This document shows positions 1 through 9,446 of a DNA stretch of 64,000 bases, in pieces. How positions within the stretch are numbered: the first letter of the stretch is position 1; each line of letters opens with the position of its first letter. The position numbers and the translations under genes were made by a program. The notes below the pieces were generated by a model. The model was not told where the DNA came from, ran no database searches, and was given only the letters and a program-made list of their open reading frames with translations. Origin of the DNA: Ahaetulla prasina (Eukaryota > Chordata > Lepidosauria > Squamata > Colubridae). The stretch covers positions 368,670,733 to 368,734,732 of the forward strand of contig NC_080539.1 in assembly GCF_028640845.1 (NCBI RefSeq). Reading direction: 5' to 3'.

Positions 1-144
1 AGCACGTTGCTGATTGGTTGAAGCCTCCGGCTAAACTGTATATAAAGAGAGGTTCTTCCCAGCACTGGCTGCTGGGTTCACCATATAGTAAAGAGCTGTT
101 GTCACTATCCTGGTCTCCTGCCTCGTTATTGCCCGAATCTAACA
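1..144 (+). repeat. 5' LTR, missing its first ~34 bp
   Basis: Positions 1-144 match 1216-1359 base for base as far as I can read. It carries a TATATAAAG box and ends in AACA before the primer-binding site. Such an LTR would start transcription of the element. Confidence 0.85.
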
Positions 145-145
145 C

Positions 146-163
146 TGGCGACGAAGGTGGGAT
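146..163 (+). other. Primer-binding site, tRNA-Ser-like
   Basis: TGGCGACGAAGGTGGGAT begins one base after the LTR. Its complement ends in CCA, as a tRNA 3' end does, and resembles the acceptor/T-arm end of tRNA-Ser (GCT) with about two mismatches. The tRNA assignment is from memory of tRNA sequences. Confidence 0.6.
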
Positions 164-243
164 CTCGAGGCTAAGAGCGCCAGGAAAAGAGCTGAACTCA
201 CCAGGAAGACGCGAACCCAGCAAACAAGGGGCGGAAAGCAGCG

Positions 244-774
244 ATGTCCGGCTACACACCGCCAGCGCCATTCGACCCAGCTAAGGAAAAATGGGGGTCA
301 TACATGGCTCGTTTCGAGTGTTTCCTCGAGGCAAACGAACTTCAAGGAGTTTCAGACAACAGGAAACGAGCGTATTTCCTGAGCCACTGCGGTCCAGAAG
401 TTTTAGACACCGCAGAATCCCTGGCGGAGCCAACGCCGGTACAGTCGGTACCGTGGCAAACTCTGCAGACTTTATTGAAAGCCCATTATGCACCAACGCC
501 GTCCAAGTATGTGCAACGGTTCGAATTCGGGGAGCGCAGACAGCAAGAGGGCGAGTCTATCAGCGCATACATGGCCGCCCTGAGGAAAGCCTCAAAACAT
601 TGCGAGTACCGAGACTTGGATGAGGCATTGCTGGTGCAACTCATCCGCGGGGTCAGGGACATCCGTTTGCGGAGGCGGCTGCTGTCTAAAAGCAACCTAA
701 CGCTGGCAAACGCCTTGGACGAAGCCAGGGCTCACGAGATGTCTACCCAAAAACAGGACCAAAATCATATCTAG
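244..774 (+). pseudogene. gag-like reading frame of the gypsy element (C-terminally truncated)
   Basis: The frame opens with ATG 244, 100 bp after the LTR, and runs 176 codons. The residues up to about 168 look like a Ty3/gypsy capsid: a W-x3-F start, a helical middle, and a YxQRFxFGxRRQQEGESI stretch typical of such gags in vertebrate genomes. No CCHC zinc knuckle is present: the last ~8 residues come from reading pol in the wrong frame after the deletion joint near 750. It is a truncated structural protein, not a host gene. Confidence 0.75.
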
Positions 775-1130
775 TTGAGATAGAGGATGGCCGGGTATGG
801 AAGCGCCACATAGACCAGATAAGGAAACGCATAACCGGTAAATCAGAAACAGGCCCTGACTACCCAACGAATGAATCCACAACTGACTCAAACCCGTGGC
901 AAACGCGAGACTTATCTGAGTTCCAGAAGGTCCAGCGACACCAACCGGCCCATCCTGAAGACAGCGGGGACGACTCTACAAATAATCCAGGACCGGATGG
1001 CCTAGAGGAGGAGCTGAGAGGAACAAACAGTCCCTCCGGTCAGCTCGACTCACTCCCAGAAAGTGAATTGCGCAGGTCCGAAAGAGTCAGGAGACGCCCA
1101 GTCTACCTGCGTGATTACGTAGAAAAATAA
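750..1130 (+). pseudogene. C-terminal remnant of pol (integrase GPY/F module and tail)
   Basis: In the frame 753 to the stop at 1128-1130 the translation begins with a GPKSYLVEIEDGRVWKRH segment, the GPY/F module found at the end of many Ty3/gypsy integrases, followed by an acidic, Ser/Pro-rich tail and a basic RRSERVRRRP end. It is out of frame with the upstream gag, so the deletion is not an in-frame fusion. Confidence 0.7.
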
Positions 1131-1168
1131 GATGCTAATTTTATGCAAATATTGGTAAAGTGTTTTCT

Positions 1169-1181
1169 GGGAGGGAAGGAG
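1169..1181 (+). other. Polypurine tract
   Basis: GGGAGGGAAGGAG sits directly before the 3' LTR, where the plus-strand primer for reverse transcription is expected. Confidence 0.7.
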
Positions 1182-1359
1182 TGTAATGTATCTTTAAAAG
1201 TTTTGGCGGGAAAATAGCACGTTGCTGATTGGTTGAAGCCTCCGGCTAAACTGTATATAAAGAGAGGTTCTTCCCAGCACTGGCTGCTGGGTTCACCATA
1301 TAGTAAAGAGCTGTTGTCACTATCCTGGTCTCCTGCCTCGTTATTGCCCGAATCTAACA
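1182..1359 (+). repeat. 3' LTR (178 bp, TG...CA)
   Basis: Starts TGTAATG right after the polypurine tract and ends TCTAACA. Contains an inverted CCAAT-like GATTGGTTG and a TATATAA box at 1254-1260. The body matches the 5' LTR. Confidence 0.85.
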
Positions 1360-1509
1360 TAAGGAGCCTGGGAGAACGGCCATTGGAGCGCTTCTGGATG
1401 CCGGAAAGTAGGTGAGGTCGCTGGGGTGGCGGGTTGCTATGCAACGGTCTCCTCCTTCCCGGAATAAATGGGCAGGGGAGCAGGGGTGAAAATTCAACAG
1501 GTTCTAACA

Positions 1510-1644
1510 CAGAGGTCTTGAAACATGGTCGCTTTAAGACTTGTGGACTTCAACTCCCAGAATTCTCCAGCCAGCATAGCTGGCTGGAGAATTCTGGGAG
1601 TTGAAGTCCACAAGTCTTAAAGCGGCCATATTTGCGGACCCCTG
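1510..1644. mobile_element. hAT-B palindromic element nested in hAT-A
   Basis: Nearly all of 1530-1624 is one perfect-looking hairpin. Outer ends CAGAGGTC / GACCCCTG; flanks TTCTAACA and TTATAACA agree at 7 of 8 bases. It has no coding capacity. Confidence 0.85.
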
Positions 1645-1725
1645 TTATAACAGGTTCTGGAGAACCGGTAGCGGAAATTTTGAGTAGTTTGGAGAACCGG
1701 CAAATATCACCTCTAGCTGGCCCCA

Positions 1726-1970
1726 GAGTGGGGTGGGAATGGAGATTTAGCAATATCCCTTCCCCAGGAGTGGGCCGGGAATAGAGATTTTACAGTATCC
1801 TTCTCCTGGAGTGGGGTGGGAATGGAGACTTTGCAATATCCTTCCCCCAGGAGTGGGGTGGGAATGGAGATTTTACAGTATCCTTTCTCTAGTGGGGTGC
1901 AGATGGAGCTTTTGCAGTATCCTTCCCCTGGAGTGGGGTGGGAATGGAGCTTTTGCAGTATCTTTCCCCT
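1726..1970 (+). repeat. ~44-bp tandem repeat inside hAT-A
   Basis: About six diverged units built around GGAGTGGGGTGGGAATGGAG plus TTTTACAGTATCCTTCCC. Other hAT-A copies in the window carry only one to three units. Confidence 0.8.
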
Positions 1971-2109
1971 GCCACGCCCACCAAGTCACACCATGCCCAC
2001 CAAGCCATACCCACAGAACTGGTAGTAAAAAAAAAATTGAATTCCACCACTGCAGGGGAGCCCTTTGAGAGAGTCCTTTGCCGCCCATCTCACCTTGTAG
2101 CGAGATGGG

Positions 2110-2400
2110 TGAATAATAATAATAATAACAACAACTGGTGGTTCCAGTGGTACTCGGCACACTGGGAGCTGTGCCTAAAGACCTAGGCAAGCACTTAAAA
2201 GCAATTGGCGCTGACAAGATCACCATTGGTCAGCTGCAGAAGGCCACCTTACTGGGATCCGCTCGCATAATTCGCCGATACATCACGCAGTCCTAAACAC
2301 TTGGGAAGTGTTTGATTAGTGATCTGTGATACGAAATCCAGCATAGTTGTCTCGTTTGCTGTGTAGACTGTCATTTTGTGTAAATAAAATAATATTTATT
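2110..2400 (+). pseudogene. C-terminal end and 3' UTR of an R4-like LINE
   Basis: From 2138 to the stop at 2294-2296 a 52-residue frame reads like the very end of LINE polyproteins that carry a restriction-like endonuclease (VVPVVLGTLGAV... QLQKATLLGSARIIRRY). A T/A-rich 3' UTR follows. The clade call rests on memory of the conserved LLG(S/T)ARI(I/L)R ending. Confidence 0.55.
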
Positions 2401-2401
2401 T

Positions 2402-3062
2402 TTATTTTATTTATTTATTTTATTAGATTTCTAGACCGTCCTTCTCCCGAAGGACTCAGGGCGGTGTACAGCCAAGGTAAAAAGAAACAATGTACAATTA
2501 AAAGTAAATTAAAAAACTTATTATACAATTTGGCCGAAAATTAAAATAGTTAAAGATCTAAGAACCCCAGTTTAAAACTTAAATAAAATTTAAAATTCGA
2601 AATCTAGACAATTTAAGAAAGCCCCGCGCGAACAAACAAATATGTTTTCAGTTCGCGGCGAAAGATCCGAAGGTCAGGTATTTGGCGTAAACCAGGGGGA
2701 AGTTCATTCCAAAGAGTAGGAGCCCCCACAGAGAAGGATCTTCCCCTGGGGGCCGCCAGCCAACACTGCCTGGTGGACGGCACCCTGAGAAGTCCCTCTG
2801 TGTGAGCGCACGGGTCGGTGGGAGGCATTAGGTAACAGCAGGCGGTCCCGTAAGTACCCAGGCCCTAAGCCAAAGGGTGCATTTCAAGGTAACCAAAACC
2901 TTGAAATGCACCCGAAAGGCAACAAGAAGCCAGTGCAGTCTGCGCAGGAGAGGTGTTACATGGGAGCTACGTGGGACTCCCTCTATCACCCGCGCAGCTG
3001 CATTCTGGACCAACTGAAGCCTCCGGGTGCATCTCAAGGGGAGCCCCATGTAGAGAGCATTG
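2402..3062 (-). mobile_element. L2-type LINE, 3' portion
   Basis: On the minus strand, two frames (3049-2828 and 2828-2613) give the C-terminal end of an L2-group ORF2: a ...LLRRLHWLLVAFRV block and then SVGAPTLWNELPPGLR. The 3' UTR ends with the CCGCCCTGAGTCCTTCGGGA motif and a T/A-rich tail near 2402. A frameshift between the two frames shows decay. Confidence 0.75.
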
Positions 3063-3063
3063 C

Positions 3064-3120
<57 letters not shown>

Positions 3121-3134
3121 TATTATTATTATTA
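3064..3134. repeat. (AAT)n/(ATT)n microsatellite
   Basis: About 19 AAT units switch to ATT at 3121, so the end can fold back on itself. Confidence 0.95.
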
Positions 3135-3137
3135 CAA

Positions 3138-3632
3138 AGCTAGACACGGCCGAGTTGCTAAATTAATCCACTGGATCATTATGTAAAAAATACAACTTGC
3201 CTGTATCCAAAAAGTCATGGGAACAAAGTGAGAAAATATTATAGAAAATGAGAAGGTGAAGATCTTGTGGGAATTTTGAATACAGACAGATCGTCAGTTG
3301 GAACACAACACGCCAGATATCACAGTTGTCGAAAACCGTAACGTACAATTTATTGACATCGCGGTACCAGGGGATGCCAGAGTCGAAGAAAAAGAACTAG
3401 AAAAAATCATGAAATATTGTGACGTGGCCATTGAGACTATACGGTATGGATGAAACATGTAACAGTGATAGCCGTTGTCATCGGGGGCACTTGGTACCAT
3501 ATCCAAGTATTTTATAAGATACATCAACAAATTGCAGCTTCCTGCAATAACGCTAGCGGAACTGCAAAAAACTGCGCTACTTGGAACATCGTACATCTTA
3601 AGAAGGTACTTGGTTGATACCTAGGACACTGG
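3138..3632 (+). pseudogene. R4-like LINE remnant with restriction-like endonuclease domain
   Basis: The translation, broken by several stops, includes DRQLEHNTPDITVVE and then IDIAVPGDARVEEKELEK, matching the PD-(D/E)xK arrangement of the restriction-like endonuclease at the C terminus of R2/R4-type LINEs, and ends with ALLGTSYILRRYL. It is a separate copy from the one at 2110-2400. Long dead. Confidence 0.6.
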
Positions 3633-3635
3633 CAG

Positions 3636-3920
3636 CAGTGGTGGGTTTCAAAATTTTTTACTACTGGTTCTGTGAGTGTGGCTTGGTGGACATGGCATTG
3701 CTTGGTGGGCATGGCAGGGGAAAGATACTGTAAAATCTCCAATCCTGCCCCACTCCAGGGGAAGGTTACTGTAAAATCTCCATTCCCTCCCCAATCCAGG
3801 GGAAGGTTACTGCAAAATCCCATTTCCTCCCGATCAGCTGGGACTTGGGAGGCAGAGAATAGATGGGGGTGGGGCCAGTCAGAATTTTTACTACCGGATC
3901 GTCACTTGGAACACAACACT
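3636..3920. mobile_element. hAT-A element, right end lost
   Basis: Left end CAGTGGTGGGTTTC, then the shared TACTGGTTCTGTG, TGGGCATGGC and ~44-bp repeat modules (in reverse), then TACCGGATC. It is joined directly to an LTR-2 fragment. Confidence 0.7.
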
Positions 3921-4300
3921 TGGCAGCTCTTCTCATGCGTGCATTAGGAACAGGCTCCTCCTGTTCCTCTGCCTCACTACTGTCAGTCTCTGGAGATTCA
4001 GCCAGTTCGCACCACTTCAGGAGAACCGGTTGTTAACTTTCTGAGCAGTCTGGCACACTGGTTGTTGGGAGAAATTATTAGGGCAAAGAACCGGTTGTTA
4101 AATTACTTGAATCCTACCACTGCTCTGGAGGCTCTGAAATCCGCACATCACTCCCCAGTGGCCCTGGCCCCACCTCTGCCTCCGACTCGGAGCCCTCATC
4201 CGGGCCTTCCCCAGCCTCCAGGACTGGCCCATGCTCTTCCTCAGCCTCATTGCTGTCCGACTCCTTTGCCAGCTCTGCAGGCTGCTGGCGGGCCACAACA
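3921..4300 (-). repeat. LTR-2 fragment interrupted by hAT-C
   Basis: 3921-3995 and 4131-4300 are the reverse complement of the first part of the LTR-2 copies at 9447 and 39867, ending in GGCCACAACA, the complement of the TGTTGTGGC start. Confidence 0.7.
3996..4122. mobile_element. hAT-C element nested in LTR-2
   Basis: Matches the reverse complement of the copy at 20653-20789. Right end CTACCACTG; a perfect 8-bp duplication CTCTGGAG lies at 3988-3995 and 4123-4130. The first ~6 bases of the left end are missing. Confidence 0.7.
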
Positions 4301-4302
4301 AC

Positions 4303-4483
4303 TTGTCCCCAGGACACTGCAGCCCTCATAAATACCTGCCATTTGACAAGTGTCCGAATTTTGATCATGTGACCCTGGGCAATGCTACGATAGTCATGCA
4401 AAACACGGTTGTAAGTCATTCCCCCCCCGCCCCCCGTGCTGTTGTAAGTTCAAACAGTCATTAAACAAATACCGACTACCTGT
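4303..4483. mobile_element. TA-D fragment
   Basis: Contains the family's TGATCATGTGACC centre and the GGTTGTAAGT / AAACAGTCATTAAACAAA end region. 4484-4757 holds nothing I recognise. Confidence 0.6.
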
Positions 4484-4758
4484 ATGTGTAATGCATCAGC
4501 AAACAATAAAACGTTGAGTACATGTGAAATTTGAACAACAGGAAACACTGATTCTCGATAACATTCCACAAGTGCCAAATTTACGGGTTTTCCCCATTTC
4601 CCCCGTTTGTAGCTTTTAGCCTTAACAAGTGTATTCAAGGACTTTCTGAAGATACTATTGTTTAGTGACTGATAAAGCACATTATCGCCTACGGAAAGAA
4701 ATGTCCTTGGCTAAGAAGCAAAACATGCTTTACTACAGTTAGAAAAGAGGCCTAGACC

Positions 4759-4832
4759 AGGGGTCTCCAACCTTGGCAACTTTAAGTCTTGCGGACTTCA
4801 ACTCCCAGAATCCCTCAGCAAGCAAAGCTAAT
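4759..4832. mobile_element. hAT-B left half
   Basis: CAGGGGTCTCCAACCTTGGC followed by the ACTTCAACTCCCAGAAT arm; the right arm is replaced by LTR-2 sequence. Confidence 0.65.
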
Positions 4833-4990
4833 TGGACCAAGGTTGGGGATAAGACTGAAGAATTGTGTTATGAAGAATTTATTTTGATTTAGTTTGGACT
4901 ACGCTGAGAAAATTCTCGGCTGTTCTAATAAAGTCTGTTTGTTTTTGAACCGATTGCGTTTAATACTACCTACTTGGTCCTGGGTCACAA
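4833..4990 (+). repeat. LTR-2 3' portion
   Basis: Starts in AATTGGACCAAGGTTGG and ends CTGGGTCACAACA as in the full copies; includes an AATAAA at about 4928. The 5' part is absent here. Confidence 0.7.
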
Positions 4991-5235
4991 CAGTGGTTCA
5001 CTTAACAGCTGCAGCAAAAAAAGATGGTAAAACCGGACGCAACTCACTTAAGGACTTCCCTGCGTAGCCATAGAAATTCTGCTCTCAATTGTGGTCATAA
5101 GTCAAAAGATCACCTGTACACACGGACAGTTGTGCGCCTCTTGGCTAGTCCTAAACCTGTAGGATTGTGGAATTTCTCCTGTTCCTTTCTTTGCTTCTGT
5201 AGAAAAGCCACAGTTGTCCAAATAACACTGAACCA
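4991..5235. mobile_element. TA-D fragment (diverged)
   Basis: GTGGTTCACTTAACAGCTGC, CAATTGTGGTCATAAGTC and related family pieces in order; ends are unclear. Confidence 0.5.
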
Positions 5236-5245
5236 TTGCTCCAAT

Positions 5246-6040
5246 GGGAAATACATAACATAACATAACATCAGAGTTGGAAGGGACCTTGGAGGCCTTC
5301 TAGTCCAACCCCCTGCCCAGGCAGGAAACCCTACACCATCTCAATCAGATGGTTATCCAACATTTTCTTAAAAATTTCCAGTGTTGGAGCATTCACAACT
5401 TCTGCAGGCAAGTTGTTCCACTTATTAATTGTTCTAACTGTCAGGAAATTTCTCCTTAGTTCTAAGTTGCTTCTTTCTTTGATCAGTTTCCACCCATTGC
5501 TTCTTGTTCTACCCTCAGGTGCTTTGGAGAACAGCCCGACTCCCTCTTCTTTGTGGCAGCCCCTGAGATATTGGAATATTGCTATCATGTCTCCCCTAGT
5601 CCTTCTTTTTGTTAAACTAGACATACCCAGTTCCTGCAACCGTTCTTCATATGTTTTATCCTCCAGTCCCCTAATCATCTTTGTTGCTCTTCTCTGCACT
5701 CTTTCTAGAGTCTCAACATCTTTTTTACATCGTGGCAACCAAAACTGGATGCAATATTCCAAGTGTGGCCTTACCAAGGCATTATAAAGTGGTACTAACA
5801 CTTCACGTGATCTTGATTCTATCCCTCTGTTTATGCAGCCCAGAACTGTGTTGGCTTTTTTAACAGCTGCTGCACACTGCTGGCTCATATCTAAATGGTT
5901 ATCCACTAGGACTCCAAGATCCCTCTCACAGGTACTACTATTGAGCAAGGTACCACATATACGGTACTGGTGCATTTTGTTTTTTTGGCCTAAATGTAGA
6001 ACCTTACTTTTTTCACTGTTGAATTTCATTTTGTTCAACA
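5246..6040 (-). mobile_element. CR1 LINE, 3' ~0.8 kb
   Basis: Minus-strand frame 6038-5331 (235 residues, intact) is the C-terminal part of a CR1 ORF2: [20 protein letters not shown], then [12 protein letters not shown], then [21 protein letters not shown]. The 3' end carries the CR1 GTTGGAAGGGACCTTGG complement and an (ATAAC)n tail at 5251-5268. The reverse transcriptase core lies upstream and is missing. A 43-bp inverted duplicate abuts its 5' end. Confidence 0.85.
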
Positions 6041-6076
6041 GTGAAAAAAGTAAGGTTCTACATTTAGGCCAAAAAA
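5981..6076. repeat. Perfect 43-bp inverted repeat at the CR1 5' end
   Basis: 5981-6023 and 6034-6076 are reverse complements separated by 10 bases. The arm is CR1 sequence (CCTAAATGTAGAACCTTAC). Confidence 0.9.
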
Positions 6077-6571
6077 TACAGAGTTATGTTTCCCCAAGAC
6101 TCTGGTTGCTGTATTTTGGTCAACTGCTCAATACGTAACCTTGTTCGATGTGCGTTTCTGCTAAAAGACGTTAGCATTTAACATGAAGCTTTTAAGATTT
6201 TTTTTTTTTGGAAAAAGTTTTTTTTTTAAACAAACAAACCACATACAGTATACTTTTTGAACAAAATATCAGCCAGGTACATAGTCAAACCCAATTCAAT
6301 TTTCCACCACTCTCTTATACTTTATCAGATATATTTCCCTTCTCCCTTTTTAATTTCACTATTTGCGTAACTCTAATATAAAATTCAATCTAAACCCCTG
6401 CCCTGAATATAACCCTTTAATCAAGTCTAGTCCCCCTCCCCTTTTCCCCCCTTCTTATCTCAACCATCTATATTAAAACCCTATATTCCCATTTACAAAT
6501 TTCTTTCTTTTTAATCCTTATATCATCAATATATTCTATATATATATATATCATCAATATATTCTATAGAG
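6077..6571. other. AT-rich stretch, no gene seen
   Basis: Contains T and A runs at 6200-6230 and a pyrimidine-rich strand that resembles the reversed 3' end of the L1-like sequence at 49509-49770. A short (TA)n lies at 6538-6552. I see no coding signal. Confidence 0.5.
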
Positions 6572-7213
6572 GAATTATTGAGTCTGTCATTTGCATCTTT
6601 ATAACTGTCTGGTTCGGTTCTGCAACCCAACAAGAAAAACACAGACTTCAGAGGATAATTAGAACTGCAGAAAAAATAATTGCTACCAACCTGCCTTCCA
6701 TTGAGGACCTGTATACTGCACGAATCAAGAAGAGGGCCGTGAAAATATTTACAGACCCCTCGCATCCTGGACATAAACTGTTTCAACTCCTACCCTCAAA
6801 ACGACGCTATAGAGCACTGCACACCAGAACAACTAGACACAAGAACAGTTTTTTCCCGAAGGCCATCACTCTGCTAAACAAATAATTCCATCAACACTGT
6901 CAAACTATTTACTGAATCTGCACTACTATTAATCTTCTCATAGTTCCCATCACCAATCTCTTTCCACTTATGACTGTATGACTGTAACTTTGTTGCTGGC
7001 AATCCTTATGATTTATATTGATATATTGACCATCAATTGTGTTGTAAATGTTGTACCTTGATGAACGTATTTTTTCTTTTATGTACACTGAGAGCATATG
7101 CACCAAGACAAATTCCTTGTGTGTCCAATCACACTTGGCCAATAAAAATTCTATTTTATTCTATTCTATTCTATTCTATTCTATTCTATTCTATTCTATT
7201 CTATTCTATTCTA
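6572..7213 (+). mobile_element. L3/CR1-like LINE 3' end with (ATTCT)n tail
   Basis: A frame from about 6572 to 6885 reads the C terminus of ORF2 (HRLQRIIRTAEK, LPSIEDLYTARIKKRA, FQLLPSKRRYRALHTR). The 3' UTR ends GGCCAATAAAAATTCTATT and runs straight into ~13 TATTC units. This tail type is the one reported to seed microsatellites in snake genomes. Confidence 0.8.
7146..7213. repeat. (ATTCT)n microsatellite
   Basis: Continuous with the LINE 3' end just upstream. Confidence 0.95.
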
Positions 7214-7337
7214 TATCCATAATTCCATTACATTTCCGTAAACATTTTAAAGAAATTATTATTCTTAATTTTATCAAAACAAAAACAAAGAAAAAAGACT
7301 TTAAAAAAAAGAAAAAAGGAAGCTTTAAAGATATTTA

Positions 7338-7578
7338 TGAGCCGCGTTGGCGCAGTGGTTAGAGTGCAGCGCTGCAGGCTACTTCAGCTGACTGCTAGCT
7401 GTAGTTCGGCAGTTCAAATCTCACCAGGCTCAAGGTTGACTCAGCCTTCCATCCTTCCGAGGTCGGTAAAAATGAGGACCCAGATTGTTGGGGGCAAGAG
7501 GCTGACTCAAACCGCTTAGAGAGGGCTGTAAACGCCACTGTGAAGCGGTATATAAGTCTAAGTGCTATTGCTATTGAT
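7338..7578 (+). mobile_element. SINE1 (tRNA-derived)
   Basis: Pol III boxes: TGGCGCAGTGGTTAG (A) and AGTTCAAATC (B). A core with AGGTTGACTCAGCCTTCC and GACCCAGATTGTTGGGGGC follows, then a TATATAAGTCTAAG tail ending (CTATTG)n. Not a working tRNA gene. Confidence 0.85.
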
Positions 7579-7905
7579 TTGGGGTTTAGAATTTATAAGT
7601 TGGTGAGCCAGCGCATGTCTGCAAAGAACTAGGAAGTATTGATTTGGGGTTTACAATCTATACTTCAGTGCATCAGTGAATTAGCAGATCCTGAACCTAC
7701 CAGTAACAAAGTTTGCCAGTATCTGCTTCAGAGTCCTTTTCTGCGACAACCCAAAGCAATTCTAGAAACATTGCAACATATATAATACAGTAGATGAAAT
7801 GAATGATCTCTGCGTGCAGAATTTAAGTTCCTGCAAGAATTCATGCTGCGATTATTGTATTAAGCTTCAGCCTAAAAATTCTATAAAATGTGTCTTACTT
7901 TTTTT
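7579..7905. other. No gene or clear repeat
   Basis: AT-rich. TATTGATTTGGGGTTTA occurs twice, at about 7572 and 7637, a short direct repeat. Confidence 0.5.
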
Positions 7906-8390
7906 TTTTAGAATAGAATTCTTTATTGGCCAAGTGTGATTGGACACACAAGGAATTTGTCTTTGGTGCATATGCTCTCAGTGTACATAAAAGGACAAGA
8001 TACATTCGTCAAGAGTCATAAGGTACAACATTTAATGATAGTCATAGGGTACAAATACGCAATCAAATCATAATAGGAAACTATAAATCCTAAGGATACA
8101 AGCAACAAAGTTACAGTCATAAGTGTGAGAAGTTGGGTGATGGGAACGATGAGAAGATTAATTGTAGTGCAGACTTAGTGAATAGTTTGACAGTGTTGGG
8201 GGAATTATTTGTTTAGCAGAGTGATGGCGTTTGGGAAAAAACTGTTCTTGTGTCTAGTTGTTCTGGTGTGCAGTGCTCTGTAGCGTCGTTTTGAGGGTAG
8301 GAGTTGAAACAAATTTATGTCCAGGATGCGAGGGGTCTGTAAATATTTTCACAGTCCTCTTTTTGACTCATACAGTATACTTGGTTGGAA
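7906..8390 (-). mobile_element. L3/CR1-like LINE 3' end
   Basis: Starts at the AGAATAGAATTC tail and reads the complement of the 3' UTR and the last ~50 codons of ORF2, as in the copy at 6572. Confidence 0.8.
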
Positions 8391-8640
8391 ACAACAGTTT
8401 ATGTCCGTAGGGAAATATTTACCAGCCTGGGAAAGGAAATCCCCTTTTTTCCCCAATGCTAAAGTGTCTTCTTTCGTCATGTCGTGCCCTATAAGAGATC
8501 AACTTTATTTTTTTTTTGAATGAAGTCAAATTTAGGGCACGTATTTTCAGTAAAGGACGTTATGAAGTGTCACACGTGCTATGCAAACTTTTAGGGACTT
8601 TCTGTGGCCATCAATGTGGATTCTTCAGTAATGAAAGTTG
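8391..8640. other. Unassigned sequence
   Basis: No coding signal or known repeat recognised; a T9 run near 8508. Confidence 0.4.
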
Positions 8641-8797
8641 TGCACGCTCAGCTCCATTTGCAGAGCGGCAGGTACTGCCACTCGCACAAATGGTGTTGCC
8701 CGCTGCGCTCGCAAGTGGAGCTTGGTGCACACTTGCTCACTGCTTCCGCAGCCCGGTTGTGAACAGACCGCGGCCCAGTTGTTGGGACTCCCTGATT
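8641..8797. mobile_element. hAT-E right half
   Basis: Ends CCCAGTTGTTGGGACTCCCTG, the complement of the CAGGGGTCCCC start, preceded by the AGACCGCGGCCC segment of the family. Confidence 0.5.
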
Positions 8798-8887
8798 TAA
8801 TCAATAGCTAATAGAAATACAGCAGAATCGATTATTGTGTATCCTTAAGGTATCTTTTACGGTCGTTTGCTGTTTATCACTATAGGA

Positions 8888-9155
8888 CAGTGTTTCACAG
8901 CTTTCTAATCGGTTTCAAAGCTCGACCACGCCTATCTCACCTTTTAAGCCAATCGGCCACCTCCTCGCGCTCATGTCTCCGCCCACCTGCTCCCAGCGGG
9001 CTCTCTCAGCCAATCATTTATCTTTCCCCTTCTTTTTATCCACCTGATTAGCCCCTTTCCTCAGAGTTCAAGAGGCTATTGGGGTTTTCGAGATCTCATC
9101 TGGGTTTCGAGTTCTCATTTCCCGTACATGGATTTTTTTCCCCCTCCAGCAAGTG
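8888..9155 (+). promoter_or_regulatory. Candidate CCAAT promoter and 5' exon
   Basis: Free of the repeats that fill its surroundings. Two AGCCAATC boxes (about 8950 and 9009), a C-rich stretch, then an ATG at 9128 and a good donor AAGT|GTGAGTACC at about 9155. It could be the start of the zinc-finger gene 6 kb downstream. If ATG 9128 were used the splice would not enter the zinc-finger frame, so the exon would have to be non-coding. Speculative. Confidence 0.25.
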
Positions 9156-9282
9156 TGAGTACCATATTGCGTTTTTTTTTCATTTTGGAGTAAGCAGCAT
9201 GGGAGAGAAAGCACAAAAAAATAGAAAAAAATAATCAAAGACGTTAAAAGGAAGGCATAAGGAAAAAGACAATAATGTAGAT

Positions 9283-9390
9283 CAGAGGTCTCCAACCTTG
9301 GCAACTTTAAGACTTGTGGACTTCAACTCCCAGAGTTCCTCAGCCAGCAAAGTCCACAAGTTTTAAAGTTGCCAACGTTGGAGACCCCTG
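9283..9390. mobile_element. hAT-B element
   Basis: CAGAGGTCTCC...GGAGACCCCTG with perfect 8-bp duplication ATGTAGAT on both sides. Confidence 0.9.
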
Positions 9391-9446
9391 ATGTAGATCA
9401 TCTAGTGCAGGGGTCCCCAGCTTACGGTCCATGGACCAGTACTGGG

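Larger units (their letters stand above)
1..1359 (+). mobile_element. Internally deleted Ty3/gypsy-type LTR retrotransposon
   Basis: Two near-identical LTR copies (1-144, cut by the window edge, and 1182-1359) flank only about 1.04 kb. The interior holds a primer-binding site, a gag-like frame, the last part of pol and a polypurine tract. Protease, reverse transcriptase, RNase H and most of integrase are absent, so this copy could move only with help from an intact relative. The 5' target-site duplication is outside the window. Confidence 0.85.
1481..2052. mobile_element. hAT-A non-autonomous DNA transposon with internal tandem repeats
   Basis: Inverted ends CAGGGGTGAAAATTC and GAATTCCACCACTG are flanked by a perfect 8-bp duplication CAGGGGAG (1473-1480 and 2053-2060), which is the hAT signature. 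No transposase. Another element (1510-1644) has jumped into it. Confidence 0.85.
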
